Assembly: GCF_049647105.1 (NCBI RefSeq)
Contig: NZ_JBARWZ010000044.1
Span: forward strand, 74,339-138,338
DNA from: Actinophytocola sp049647105
Lineage (GTDB): Bacteria > Actinomycetota > Actinomycetes > Mycobacteriales > Pseudonocardiaceae
Direction of reading: 5' to 3'
DNA: 64,000 bases
Shown here: positions 51,566-60,164 of the stretch, piece by piece
Layout: each line of letters opens with the position of its first letter
Position numbering within the stretch: the first letter of the stretch is position 1
The notes under the pieces: generated by a model
What the model saw: only the letters and a program-made list of their open reading frames with translations
Told to the model about the DNA's origin: nothing
Databases searched by the model: none
Position numbers and translations under genes: made by a program

Positions 51566-52837
51566 GTGAGTTCGGTGATTGTGGCCTCTCCACCGGTGTT
51601 CGGTGAGACGGTGCCGGTGCTGGAGATCGCCGCGGGCCTGGTGAAACGAGGACATTCGGTGACCGCGCTGGTCGGCTCGCGGTTCGCCGGGTCGGCGACG
51701 GCGATCGGCGCGCGGCACGTGCCGTTGCCGGAAGGCGCCGACTTCGACGACCGTCAGCTGCTGGGCGCCAACCCCGAGCGGCTCGCGCTGCCGCCGGGGC
51801 CCGAACAGTTCAACTGGGATCTCATCAACGTGTTCCTGGCGGGGATGAACACCCAGCACGAGGTGTTGCAGCAACTGCTCGACGACGACCCCGACGCCTC
51901 GCTGCTCAGCAACTCGCTGTTCCCCGGCATGTGGCCGGTCGCACTCGGTGCTCCCGGCAGGCGGCCCCGCAAATGGGTGTCCGTGGTGGCCCCCGCCGTC
52001 ATCGTCGAGGACGACGCGACGACGCCCACCGGACCCATCCCGGGTCTGAGCGGCGAGGAGGCGGTGCTCGCGCACCGCGCCGCCAACCAGGAGTTCCACG
52101 CCACGCTCGAGCCGACGAGGCGTGCCGCGCAGCAACAGCTCGAGGAGCTCGGCGCCACCGAGCCCATGCCGGCCTTCTACAACGCGGTGTACCGCCTGCC
52201 GGACTCGGTCGCCGCCCTCACGGTGCCCGAGTTCGACTTCCCGCGCGCCACGCCACCCGGCTCGCTCACCTACGCGGGCATCCTGCCGCCCCCTCGCGGC
52301 GCCGAGCCGGAGAAACCGGAGTGGTGGGACGATCTCGGCTCCGGTCGCCCGGTCGTCGTCGTCACGCAGGGCACCATCGCGAACGGTGACCTCGGCCAGC
52401 TCATCGAACCCACGCTGACGGCCCTCGCCGACGAGAACGTGCTGGTCGTCGCGACGCTCGGCCGCGACCCGTCCACGCTCGGCGTGGACCCGCCCGCCAA
52501 CGCGCGCGTCGCGCGGTACGTGCCCTTCGACGACCTCCTTCCTCGGGCCGACCTGCTCATCACCAATGGCGGTGCGGGCGGCACGCAACTCGCGGTCGCC
52601 GCCGGGGTGCCGGTCGTGATGTGCGGGACCACCGAGGAGAAGCCGATGAACGCCGCCCGCGTCGCGTACCACCGCGTCGGCATCGACCTGGCGACGGCGA
52701 CACCATCGCCCGAGCAGATCGTCGACGCGGTCACCACGATCCTCGGTGATCCCACCTATCGCGAGGCGGCGAGCCGGCTGAGCGGCGCCTACGCTGCCTA
52801 CGACCCGATCACCACCGTGGAGACGCTCTTGCGCTGA
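51566..52837 (+). CDS. GT1-family glycosyltransferase
   Basis: The 423-residue protein is a GT-B glycosyltransferase of the macrolide/MGT group. The acceptor half starts VIVASPPVFGETVPVLEIAAGLVKRGHSVTAL, and the donor half has VVVVTQGT and ADLLITNGGAGGTQLAVAAGVPVVMCGTTEEKPMNAARV, the nucleotide-sugar binding block. In place of the usual His-Gly-G there is NGGAGG, a small departure from the family pattern. It probably glycosylates the product of the A-PCP/P450 pathway; no deoxysugar genes are nearby, so the donor may be a common NDP-hexose. GTG 51566 has GGGGG upstream. Confidence 0.87.
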   Translation: MSSVIVASPPVFGETVPVLEIAAGLVKRGHSVTALVGSRFAGSATAIGARHVPLPEGADFDDRQLLGANPERLALPPGPEQFNWDLINVFLAGMNTQHEVLQQLLDDDPDASLLSNSLFPGMWPVALGAPGRRPRKWVSVVAPAVIVEDDATTPTGPIPGLSGEEAVLAHRAANQEFHATLEPTRRAAQQQLEELGATEPMPAFYNAVYRLPDSVAALTVPEFDFPRATPPGSLTYAGILPPPRGAEPEKPEWWDDLGSGRPVVVVTQGTIANGDLGQLIEPTLTALADENVLVVATLGRDPSTLGVDPPANARVARYVPFDDLLPRADLLITNGGAGGTQLAVAAGVPVVMCGTTEEKPMNAARVAYHRVGIDLATATPSPEQIVDAVTTILGDPTYREAASRLSGAYAAYDPITTVETLLR

Positions 52838-52884
52838 CCGGCGCCGGGCGGACCACGGCAGGTCCCGGACAGGAAGCGAGCCGC

Positions 52885-53337
52885 GTGGACATCTCTCTGG
52901 AAGTCAACGGCAGGACGGCGCGGCTGAGCGTCGATCCTGGCGTGACGTTGCTCGACGCCCTGCGGGAACGCCTGTCCATCACCGGGCCCAAGAAGGGCTG
53001 CGACCGCGGCCAGTGCGGGGCGTGCACCGTGCACGTCGACGGCAGGCCCGTGCTCTCGTGCCTCACCCTCGCCGCCACCGTGAGAGGACGGGTCACCACC
53101 GTCGAAGGGCTGTCGGACGGCGACCGGCTGCACCCGGTCCAACAGGCATTCGTCGACCACGACGCCCTCCAGTGCGGGTTCTGCACCTCCGGCCAGATCA
53201 TGTCGGCGGTGGCGGCGGTGGCGCAGGACGTAACGGACGTCAGGGAGTTCATGTCGGGCAACCTCTGCCGCTGCGCGGTCTACCCGAACATCGTCGCCGC
53301 GGTCGAGCAGGCGAGGCGGACCAGTGCGGCCCTTTGA
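52885..53337 (+). CDS. Molybdenum hydroxylase, [2Fe-2S] subunit
   Basis: The 150-residue protein is the small subunit of a xanthine dehydrogenase-family enzyme. It has the plant-ferredoxin-type cluster motif GCDRGQCGACTVHVDG...LSC and the second cluster motif QCGFCTSGQ...NLCRCAVYP. There is no Tat signal, so the complex stays in the cytosol, unlike E. coli PaoA/YagT. The GTG at 52885 starts 47 bases after the glycosyltransferase stop codon. Its end overlaps the FAD subunit gene by 14 bases. Confidence 0.93.
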   Translation: MDISLEVNGRTARLSVDPGVTLLDALRERLSITGPKKGCDRGQCGACTVHVDGRPVLSCLTLAATVRGRVTTVEGLSDGDRLHPVQQAFVDHDALQCGFCTSGQIMSAVAAVAQDVTDVREFMSGNLCRCAVYPNIVAAVEQARRTSAAL

Positions 53338-54277
53338 GCTCACCACTCCCGCCACCATCGAGGCCGCCATCACCACACCGGGGACGTTCCTCGCAGGCGG
53401 GACGACCCTCGTCGACCTGATGAAGCTCAACGTCCTGACCCCACGGCACGTCATGGACATCAACGACCTCCCGCTGCGGGGCATCGACACGCGGGACGGC
53501 CTGCGCATCGGGGCACTGGAGCGCATGAGCGACATCGCCGTGCACCCCGGCGTGTATCCCGTGATCTCCCGTGCCCTGCTGCGAAGCGCGTCCCAGCAAC
53601 TGCGCAACATGGCCAGCATCGGCGGCAACCTGTTGCAGCGCACCCGTTGCGGCTACTTCCGCGACATCGCGACGCCCTGCAACAAGCGCGAGCCCGGCAG
53701 TGGCTGCCCGGCGATCACGGGTGCCAACCGGCACCACGCCGTGCTCGGCACGAGCGAGAAGTGCGTGGCGACCCACGCCAGCGACGTCGCCGTCGCCCTC
53801 GTCGCCCTGGACGCGGAGCTGCGCCTGGCCGGTGCCGACGGCACCCGAACGGTTGCGCTGGCCGACTTCTACCGCGTGCCTGGCGAGACGCCCGAGGTCG
53901 AGAACGAGCTGCGACCCGGCGAGCTGATCACCGAGATCCTGGTGCCACGGCTGGCATGGGCGCGGCGGTCGACGTACGTGAAGATCACGGACCGGTCCTC
54001 GTACGAGTTCGCGTTGTGTTCGGCGGCGGTCGCGCTGGACCTCCACGACTCGCGGGTCGTCGACGCCAGGGTGGCGGCGGGTGGCGTGGCGACCGCGCCG
54101 TGGCGACTCACCGCGGTCGAGGAGGCGCTGCGTGGCACGCCCGCGACCGTCGACGCCTTCGAACGCGCGGCCTCGGCAGCCGTCGCCGGGGCCGCTCCCC
54201 TGTCTGGCAACGGTTTCAAGCTCTCCCTGCTGAAGCGGACCATCGTCCGCGCGCTGATCGAGTGCGGCCGAGGATGA
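53324..54277 (+). CDS. Molybdenum hydroxylase, FAD/[4Fe-4S] subunit (YagS-like)
   Basis: The 317-residue FAD-binding subunit has TFLAGGTTLVDLMK and ASIGGNLLQRTRC, the two flavin loops. A Cys-rich insert CGYFRDIATPCNKREPGSGC follows, which is the extra [4Fe-4S] site known from PaoB/YagS-type subunits and missing from ordinary xanthine dehydrogenases. This places the enzyme nearer to the broad-range aldehyde oxidase group. The GTG start overlaps the small-subunit gene; the stop codon overlaps the large-subunit ATG as ATGA. Confidence 0.92.
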   Translation: MRPFELTTPATIEAAITTPGTFLAGGTTLVDLMKLNVLTPRHVMDINDLPLRGIDTRDGLRIGALERMSDIAVHPGVYPVISRALLRSASQQLRNMASIGGNLLQRTRCGYFRDIATPCNKREPGSGCPAITGANRHHAVLGTSEKCVATHASDVAVALVALDAELRLAGADGTRTVALADFYRVPGETPEVENELRPGELITEILVPRLAWARRSTYVKITDRSSYEFALCSAAVALDLHDSRVVDARVAAGGVATAPWRLTAVEEALRGTPATVDAFERAASAAVAGAAPLSGNGFKLSLLKRTIVRALIECGRG

Positions 54278-56433
54278 GCGGCCGGGTGGAGGGCCGGTTG
54301 AAGGTCACCGGCCAGGCCAGGTACGGGGCCGATCACCACCTGCCTGGCATGGTGTACGGCTATGTCGTGCTCAGCACGATCGCGCACGGCGAGATCCGGC
54401 ACGTGGACGCCGCGGTGGCGAGGAGTGCGCCAGGGGTGCTCGGCGTGTACTCGCCGTTCGATCCTCTCGAACTGCGCGCCGCGACCACACCGATGTTCGG
54501 CGACTCGTGGGTTCCCTTGCAGGACAAGGAGGTCGCACACTACGGCCAGCCGATCGGGCTGGTCGTGGCGGACACCTTCGAGCACGCGCGGGACGCCGCG
54601 ATGACCATCGAGGTCTCCTACGACGAGCGTACGGCCCGGACCTCGTTGTCCGGCGGACTGGCGACCGCGGAGGAGGCACCGCCGAGCCAGCACGGGTCGT
54701 ACAGCATACTCGCGCCCGGTGTCGGGTCCATAGTGGACGCACTGGCGGCCAGCCCCGTCGTGGTCGAGGGCACGTACTCCACCGCGACACAGAACCACGC
54801 GGCGATCGAGCCGCATTCGGCGGTCGCCGGATGGGACTCCGGCGAGCTGACCGTCCACAGTGGAACCCAGGGCGCCGACCTCCAGGCGGCGGAGCTGGCG
54901 CACGCGCTGGGCGTGGACCCGGCTCGCGTCCACGCCGTCAACCCGTTCGTGGGTGGGGCGTTCGGGGGCAAGGGACGCACGTCCGTCGCGGCGTTCCTTG
55001 CCGCGGCGGCGGCGAAGGCGCTTGACCGGCCGGTCAAGGTGGTGCTGAGCCGGGAACAGGTCTTCACCGCGACCGCGACCCGTCCGGCGACGGTGCAGAA
55101 GATCGCCCTCGGCGCGAGCGAGGACGGCACGTTGATCGCGGTGTGCCACGACTCGTGGTCGGCGACACCGGCGGACCGGTCGTTCGTCGAACCGACATCG
55201 AGCAGCACCAAGATGTTCTACGCCGCCCAGAACCTGGCGGTCAGCCAGCGGATGGTGCCGCTGAACATCCCGCCTGCCACGTACATGCGAGCGCCGGGCG
55301 AGGCGGCGGGTTCGTTCGCGCTGGAGAGCGCGATCGACGAGCTCGCCGTCGCACTGGACATGGACCCGATCGAGCTGCGCCGCAGGAACGACTCGACCGC
55401 CCCGCTGGGTTCGGACCTGCTGTGGTCGAGCAAACACCTCGACGAGTGCTATCTGCGTGGCGCGGCCCGGTTCGGCTGGGCGAGTCGCGCGCCACGCGGC
55501 CGCGAGGACGGTGACTGGCTTGTCGGGATGGGGATGGCGACGGCGATGTTCCCGGCACGCAGGCTGCCTGCCACGGTGCGTGTCACGTTGCGGGACGACG
55601 ACACGGCCGAGGTCGCCACCAGCGGCGCCGATCCCGGCACCGGTCTGCTGACCGTCATCTCCATGGTGGCCGCGGAATCGCTCGACATCCCGAGGTCCCG
55701 GATCGCCCCCCGGCTCGGCGACTCGTCCTTCCCGCCAGGTGGCACCTCCGGCATCTCCACCGCGACGGCGAGCACCGGCACGGCGATCATGGCCGCCGCG
55801 GCACAGGTGATCGACGACGTCCTGGCGTTGGCGTCGGGTCCTGGTGCGCCGTTCGACGGCCTCGATGTCAACTACGCCAACGGTCGCGTGCTGGCGGCGG
55901 ACCGTGCCATGACGTTCGGCGAGCTGCTGAGGGCGACGCGGCGGACCGGGCTGTCGGCGAACGGTTCCTCGGCACCGGGCGAGGAGATGACCAAGCATTC
56001 CTTCAGCTCGTTCGGTGCCCAGTTCGCCGAGGTCCGGGTGCACAGGTGGACCCGGGAGGTCCGGGTGTCCCGGCTGCTCGGCGTGTTCGACGCAGGCCGG
56101 ATCATCAACCACGAGGCGGCGCGCGGCCAGCTGGCCGGGGGCATGATCTGGGGCGTGTCGGCCGCCCTGCACGAGGGGCTGGAGATCGAGGAGAACGGCA
56201 GGCCGGCCAACGCGGACCTCGCCGGCTACCTGCTCCCCGTCAACGCCGACATACCGGAGGTCGACGTGGTCTTCGTGGAACACCCGGACACCCTGCACAA
56301 CGCGGTCGGCGCCAGGGGCGTCGGTGAGCTCGGCATAGTGGGCATGGCCGCGGCCATCGCCAACGCGGTCCACCACGCCACCGGCATCCGCGTCCGGCAC
56401 ATCCCGATCACCGTGGCGGACCTGCTGGCGTGA
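54274..56433 (+). CDS. Molybdenum hydroxylase, molybdopterin subunit (YagR-like)
   Basis: The 719-residue catalytic subunit binds the molybdopterin cofactor. Seen blocks are VTGQARYGADH near the start, NPFVGGAFGGKG, YMRAPGEAAGSFALESAIDELA and, near the end, GARGVGELGIVG with the catalytic Glu. The length and subunit order match YagTSR/PaoABC. Such enzymes oxidise aldehydes to acids or hydroxylate N-heterocycles. In this setting it could act on an aldehyde or heterocycle derived from a beta-hydroxy amino acid. No dedicated maturation factor (XdhC/PaoD) is found directly behind it. Confidence 0.92.
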   Translation: MSGRVEGRLKVTGQARYGADHHLPGMVYGYVVLSTIAHGEIRHVDAAVARSAPGVLGVYSPFDPLELRAATTPMFGDSWVPLQDKEVAHYGQPIGLVVADTFEHARDAAMTIEVSYDERTARTSLSGGLATAEEAPPSQHGSYSILAPGVGSIVDALAASPVVVEGTYSTATQNHAAIEPHSAVAGWDSGELTVHSGTQGADLQAAELAHALGVDPARVHAVNPFVGGAFGGKGRTSVAAFLAAAAAKALDRPVKVVLSREQVFTATATRPATVQKIALGASEDGTLIAVCHDSWSATPADRSFVEPTSSSTKMFYAAQNLAVSQRMVPLNIPPATYMRAPGEAAGSFALESAIDELAVALDMDPIELRRRNDSTAPLGSDLLWSSKHLDECYLRGAARFGWASRAPRGREDGDWLVGMGMATAMFPARRLPATVRVTLRDDDTAEVATSGADPGTGLLTVISMVAAESLDIPRSRIAPRLGDSSFPPGGTSGISTATASTGTAIMAAAAQVIDDVLALASGPGAPFDGLDVNYANGRVLAADRAMTFGELLRATRRTGLSANGSSAPGEEMTKHSFSSFGAQFAEVRVHRWTREVRVSRLLGVFDAGRIINHEAARGQLAGGMIWGVSAALHEGLEIEENGRPANADLAGYLLPVNADIPEVDVVFVEHPDTLHNAVGARGVGELGIVGMAAAIANAVHHATGIRVRHIPITVADLLA

Positions 56434-56490
56434 CAGGCGCGTGGCGGGTCGGAAGTGGACAGTCCGCTCGACGACGCGGACACCGGCGAC

Positions 56491-56664
56491 TTACGTGACG
56501 GTCGCGTCGACGTTCTCCAGGGGAACGACGGTCTCCACCTCCGAGATGTCCACAGTCGCCTGCGGTTCCAGCTGGTCCGGCGCCGCGGCGCCGGTCAGTA
56601 TCGTGGGGTCGGTGGCGAGCCGCTCACGGCAACTGGCCGCCAACCGTCGACTTCCCACAGTCAT
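56491..56664 (-). CDS. Small acidic protein of unknown function
   Basis: The 57-residue frame starts at ATG 56664 with GAGGAGG five bases upstream, a very good ribosome site. The N-terminus is basic (MTVGSRRLAASCRERLA), the rest acidic with a Val/Glu/Thr-rich end (VDISEVETVVPLENVDATVT). It has one Cys and no leader motif known to me. It could be a short regulatory or structural peptide; the strong start signal is the main support. It is convergent with the molybdenum hydroxylase operon. Confidence 0.55.
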   Translation of the reverse strand: MTVGSRRLAASCRERLATDPTILTGAAAPDQLEPQATVDISEVETVVPLENVDATVT

Positions 56665-56761
56665 GGCAACCTCCTCGTCAGATCCCGTGATTACCCCGAA
56701 CTCGGCGGGTTTAGCCATCCGTGGCCCCAGTTAACGGTTCAGTTGGTGGTTCAATGAGCAC

Positions 56762-57103
56762 GTGTCCGATCCAGCCGACCGACTGGCTGCCCGGCGCGGG
56801 GAGACGAGCCACCTGGTCGAGGCGCTCGACCAGCGGCTGGCCGGGATCATCGAATCCTCCGCGTACAGCGCGGGCGACGACGAGCACGACCCGGAAGGCG
56901 CCACCGTCGCGTTCGAACGCGCCCAGGTAGCGGCCCTGCTCGAGCAGTCCCGCGCGGAGCTGCGGGCACTGGACGCGGCGAGCGAGCGGCTGGCGGCCGG
57001 GACCTACGGCACGTGCCTGCGCTGCGGCGGGCCCATCGGGGCCGAGCGACTCGACGCGCTACCCGCGACCACCACCTGCATCCGATGTGCCGACCGCCGC
57101 TGA
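56762..57103 (+). CDS. TraR/DksA-type zinc finger protein
   Basis: The 113-residue protein has a helical N-terminal half (SHLVEALDQRLAGIIESS, then ALLEQSRAELRALDAASERL) and a C-terminal four-Cys zinc finger: GTYGTCLRCGGPIGAERL...TTTCIRCADRR. DksA-like proteins bind RNA polymerase through the secondary channel in the stringent response; short versions like this occur widely in actinomycetes, with uncertain action. The DxxDxA tip of true DksA is not obvious. The GTG start at 56762 follows a weak ribosome site. Confidence 0.82.
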   Translation: MSDPADRLAARRGETSHLVEALDQRLAGIIESSAYSAGDDEHDPEGATVAFERAQVAALLEQSRAELRALDAASERLAAGTYGTCLRCGGPIGAERLDALPATTTCIRCADRR

Positions 57104-57135
57104 CGGCCGCCTCCACATCCCACCAGGCGATCCGC

Positions 57136-57170
57136 CCCGCCCGGGCGCGGCTGTGCCGCCACGCCCGGGC
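57136..57170. terminator. Possible terminator between DksA-like and HdeD-like genes
   Basis: The two convergent genes are separated by 76 bases containing CCCGGGCG and, further on, CGCCCGGG, which can pair as an 8-bp stem with an inner GGC/GCC extension. The repeat is short and partly self-palindromic, so the call is tentative. Confidence 0.4.
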
Positions 57171-57179
57171 CGAGAGCGG

Positions 57180-57767
57180 TCAGGGTGTCGCGGGGGCGGC
57201 CGGTGGTGGCGGCGCCGTGGTGGTGGTGTGCGAGCCCACGCGGCTCCGGCTTGGCGCGAAGGCGCCGACGATGCCGGTCAGGCCGACCACCAGCAGGGAG
57301 AGCCCGAACAGCCAGATCATCGTGTTGACACTGCCGACCGGGTAGGCCAGCACGACGATGCCGACGATGATGCTGACGATGCCGCCCGCGATCGCCCAGC
57401 CGCCGCCTCCGGTGGCGCCGTGGAAGAGCTCCAGCGCTCCGGTCACGATGCTGGACAGGCCGAACAGCAGCACCAGCAGGGCGATGGTCTGCAACGGCGC
57501 GCGCAGGCACAGGATGCCCGCGATGATCAGGAGCACACCAAGCAGCAGGAACAGGATCCGGCCACCAACGCTGTCGGCGTCATACGTGAACGCCGTGACG
57601 GCGCGGACGATGCCCGCCATGATGAGCTGGATTCCGAGCAGGACCGCAACGGCGAGCAACGTGCCGCCTGGCCACGCCAGAATCAGCGCGCCCGCCAGCG
57701 CGGTCACCACCCCGAGCGTTATGCGCAGGCCCCGCGACTGGCCCAGCAGGACATCGGTAGCGCTCAT
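57180..57767 (-). CDS. HdeD-family membrane protein (DUF308)
   Basis: The 195-residue protein shows six closely spaced hydrophobic segments in three pairs (ITLGVVTALAGALILAWPG, LLAVAVLLGIQLIMAGIV, ILFLLLGVLLIIAGILCL and onward), the HdeD/DUF308 pattern with WPG and P...LF-G repeats. In enterobacteria HdeD belongs to acid-stress defence; the exact role is not known. A Thr/Pro-rich cytosolic tail follows. GGAGG stands before ATG 57767. Confidence 0.82.
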   Translation of the reverse strand: MSATDVLLGQSRGLRITLGVVTALAGALILAWPGGTLLAVAVLLGIQLIMAGIVRAVTAFTYDADSVGGRILFLLLGVLLIIAGILCLRAPLQTIALLVLLFGLSSIVTGALELFHGATGGGGWAIAGGIVSIIVGIVVLAYPVGSVNTMIWLFGLSLLVVGLTGIVGAFAPSRSRVGSHTTTTAPPPPAAPATP

Positions 57768-57852
57768 CCGGACACCTCCACGTAAGCGGGGCAGTACCTT
57801 CCAGAACCGTCCCCGTCCGGGGACGTGATCTCATCGCCCGCATCGGGTGAGG

Positions 57853-58350
57853 TCATCCGGCCGAGGGGTGCGGGCTCCAGTCATAGATCACCGTGGTTCG
57901 CAACAGCAGGTCCTGGACCGACCTGCGGTTGGTGTCGACCGCGGCCCACAGCAACCCGATGGGCAGGACGGTGCAGAAGACGGCGCGCAGCACCGCGATG
58001 CCCAGGTGCAGCTGTTCACCGCGCCTGCTGACCACACGCAGCCCGAGCACCCGGTCCCCGTAGGTGCGGCCACCGCCGGCCCACGAGATGGTCAGGTACA
58101 GCACCATCAGCGCCGCGGCGACGCCGACCACGAGCAGGCGCGACGGTACCGGGAAGCGGAACGACACGGGGTTGGACAGGAACGCGAGCCCGGCGATCCC
58201 GAGGTAGCCGCCGGTGAGCACGGTGAGCACGACGGTGAGGTCGATGGCGCAGGCCAGTACCCGGCTGACGACACCGGCCCGGTCGCCCTGACACGACCTG
58301 ACCTCGGCGGGCAGCGACAGGAGCCACGCCGCGCGCGAGGGTTCGGTCAT
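57853..58350 (-). CDS. RDD-family membrane protein
   Basis: The 165-residue protein has the RDD fold pattern: RVLACAIDLTVVLTVLTGGYLG (Arg and Asp in helix 1), then a pair of helices (LLVVGVAAALMVLYLTISWAGGGRTYGDRVLGLRVV), and a third segment followed by DTNRRSVQDLLLRTTVIYD. The function is unclear; some members transport Na+ or help ion balance. Its ATG overlaps the preceding stop codon as ATGA, so it is cotranscribed with the next gene upstream. Confidence 0.82.
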   Translation of the reverse strand: MTEPSRAAWLLSLPAEVRSCQGDRAGVVSRVLACAIDLTVVLTVLTGGYLGIAGLAFLSNPVSFRFPVPSRLLVVGVAAALMVLYLTISWAGGGRTYGDRVLGLRVVSRRGEQLHLGIAVLRAVFCTVLPIGLLWAAVDTNRRSVQDLLLRTTVIYDWSPHPSAG

Positions 58351-58823
58351 GGGTTGCGCCTCGGCCGCAGGACCCGGTCGGCCAGGCGCGACACGACCTG
58401 GTCGGCGTGGATGGCCCCGACCCGGACGTCACGGACGGTCTCGGCGGCCACCGAGCCGGTGGACGCCCGGATGATCTCGGGAAGGTCGACGTCGCGGATG
58501 ACACTGTTGGCCACCGCGGTCAGGTCGAGCTGGTCGAGGAGGTCGGTCACGACCAGCGGGACCACCTTCCGGTACAGCCGCGCCGCCTCGGCGATCGCCC
58601 GCTGACGCTGCTGGTACCCGGTCTCGGCGAGGTCGCGCAGCCGCTTGGATGGCCAGTTCTCCGGTCGCAGCACGAAGGAGGTGACCGGCGCGACGACGTC
58701 GGCCACCGCGCCTGCCGCGCGCAGACCGGTGCGCACCCCGAGCACCGCGATCGCCAGTGCCGCATCCGCCGCGACGGGTCTGTTCTCTTGTGCCACAACC
58801 CGATCGTCCAGACCCGGACGCAT
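58347..58823 (-). CDS. Hypothetical protein cotranscribed with the RDD gene
   Basis: The 158-residue protein has no clear membrane helix or signal. A helical, Ala-rich first half (AALAIAVLGVRTGLRAAG) is followed by WPSKRLRDLAETGYQQRQRAIAEAARLYRKVV and an amphipathic end (VTDLLDQLDLTAVANSVIRDVDLPEIIRASTGSV). I recall similar proteins before RDD genes in actinomycetes, without known role. ATG 58823 lies six bases after the ClC stop codon region, indicating one operon with the channel gene. Confidence 0.65.
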   Translation of the reverse strand: MRPGLDDRVVAQENRPVAADAALAIAVLGVRTGLRAAGAVADVVAPVTSFVLRPENWPSKRLRDLAETGYQQRQRAIAEAARLYRKVVPLVVTDLLDQLDLTAVANSVIRDVDLPEIIRASTGSVAAETVRDVRVGAIHADQVVSRLADRVLRPRRNP

Positions 58824-58829
58824 GGCGGC

Positions 58830-60155
58830 TCATGCGCCACGGGTGAGATCGCGGGTCCTCGCCATGAGCAGTTCGTCGATGACCAGTGCCGTGACGGCCG
58901 CCAGGATGACGATCGGCATCTGGCTCGCCGCGGCATCGCCGAGGAGGAGCACCACGAGCACGACGCTGGTGATGGGCAGGCGGGTCACCGCGACGCCTGC
59001 CGCGATGCCGACGGCCAGCCCGGAGACCGTGCCGATGCCGGGCAGCCACATGCTCGCCAGGATCCCGAACGCCGCGCCGAGCAGCACCGCGGGGAACACC
59101 GGGCCGCCGCGGAACGTGCCGAGGCACACGCCGTAGGCGATGCCCTTGCAGATCAGCAACATCACGAGCGCACCGGCCGACCACTGCTCAGGATGAGTGG
59201 CGAGCTCCGGGAGCGTCACCTGCCCGGACAGCGCGGCCTCCTCCGGCGAGTGGCCGGTCACCACCGCGTACACGGCGGCGCAGCCGCCAGCGAGCAGACC
59301 GGCGGCGACCGTGACCACCATCGTCCGCGAGGCGGCCAGGCGCGCCGTCCGCCTGCCGAGCGCGAACACGGCCCACGTCGCGACGGCCACGACGGCCGCC
59401 ACGGGCAACGTCCACACGACGCCGGCCATGCCGAGACCGGCCGGTTCGAGATCGGGGATGGTCAGCGCGCCGATCTCCAGACCGGTCCAGTCGCCGAGCC
59501 CGGTGAACACCAGCGCTCCCACGCCGCTGGACACCAGGCAGGGCAGTACGAGCAGCATCGTGTCGCGCCGTGTCAGCCCGAACACCTCGAGGAACAGGAC
59601 GACCGGGACGAGCGGGTTGCCGAAGACCGCGGAGGTCGCCGCGGCCGAACCCGCGGCCGCGATCATCGCGTGGGCATCGTCGGACAGCTTCGTGCGCCGG
59701 ACCGCGAGCAGCGCCAGACCGCTGCCGACCGCGACCAACGGCGCCTCAGGGCCGACCACCGCGCCCAGCACCAGGCTCGCGGTCCCGGCCAGGGCCGTGC
59801 CGAGTACCTGGTTGGGCGGGGTGACGTCGACGGTCAGGCCCGTCGCGGGCACGTGACCGCCCCGGCCGGGCAGCCGCGTCACCGCGAGCGCCACGAGCAC
59901 CCCCGCCACCCCGAGCGTCATGACGGGCCACCACGCGGGCAGCTCCTCGAAGCCCAGACTCGCCGGAAGTGTGTGCCACACCAGGTGTTCGAGCTCGTGC
60001 ACCGCCGTCAGGAAGCCGAAGACGACGATCGAGAGCGGGATGCCAAGCAGCGCCGCGGCGAGCAACAGCGCGAGGTAACCCTGACTGTGCAGCAGCACAC
60101 CGGTGTCCGCCTCGGGAACCCGGCCGGGTCCGTCGGGTGGCGGCTCGCCGTCCAT
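58830..60155 (-). CDS. ClC-type chloride channel or antiporter
   Basis: The 441-residue membrane protein has the ClC architecture. The selectivity segment appears as GAVVGPEAPLVAVGSGLAL, with the gating Glu in GPEAP (GREGP in the E. coli protein), and the later filter strand as CLGTFRGGPVFPAVLLGAAFG. AAGSAAATSAVFGNPLVPVVLFLEV corresponds to the internal repeat region. It probably moves chloride and protons, perhaps in acid tolerance together with the HdeD-like protein. No CBS domain is attached. Confidence 0.88.
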   Translation of the reverse strand: MDGEPPPDGPGRVPEADTGVLLHSQGYLALLLAAALLGIPLSIVVFGFLTAVHELEHLVWHTLPASLGFEELPAWWPVMTLGVAGVLVALAVTRLPGRGGHVPATGLTVDVTPPNQVLGTALAGTASLVLGAVVGPEAPLVAVGSGLALLAVRRTKLSDDAHAMIAAAGSAAATSAVFGNPLVPVVLFLEVFGLTRRDTMLLVLPCLVSSGVGALVFTGLGDWTGLEIGALTIPDLEPAGLGMAGVVWTLPVAAVVAVATWAVFALGRRTARLAASRTMVVTVAAGLLAGGCAAVYAVVTGHSPEEAALSGQVTLPELATHPEQWSAGALVMLLICKGIAYGVCLGTFRGGPVFPAVLLGAAFGILASMWLPGIGTVSGLAVGIAAGVAVTRLPITSVVLVVLLLGDAAASQMPIVILAAVTALVIDELLMARTRDLTRGA

Positions 60156-60164
60156 CGCCGGCGG

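Noticed and set aside
53869..56400. Long minus-strand open frame opposite the molybdenum hydroxylase large subunit
   Set aside because: Antisense shadow with repetitive Arg/Gly/His translation; the plus strand carries the conserved molybdopterin motifs.
56491..56664. RiPP precursor peptide
   Set aside because: No leader motif, no repeated Ser/Thr/Cys core, and no modifying enzyme for RiPPs beside it. Kept only as a small hypothetical protein.
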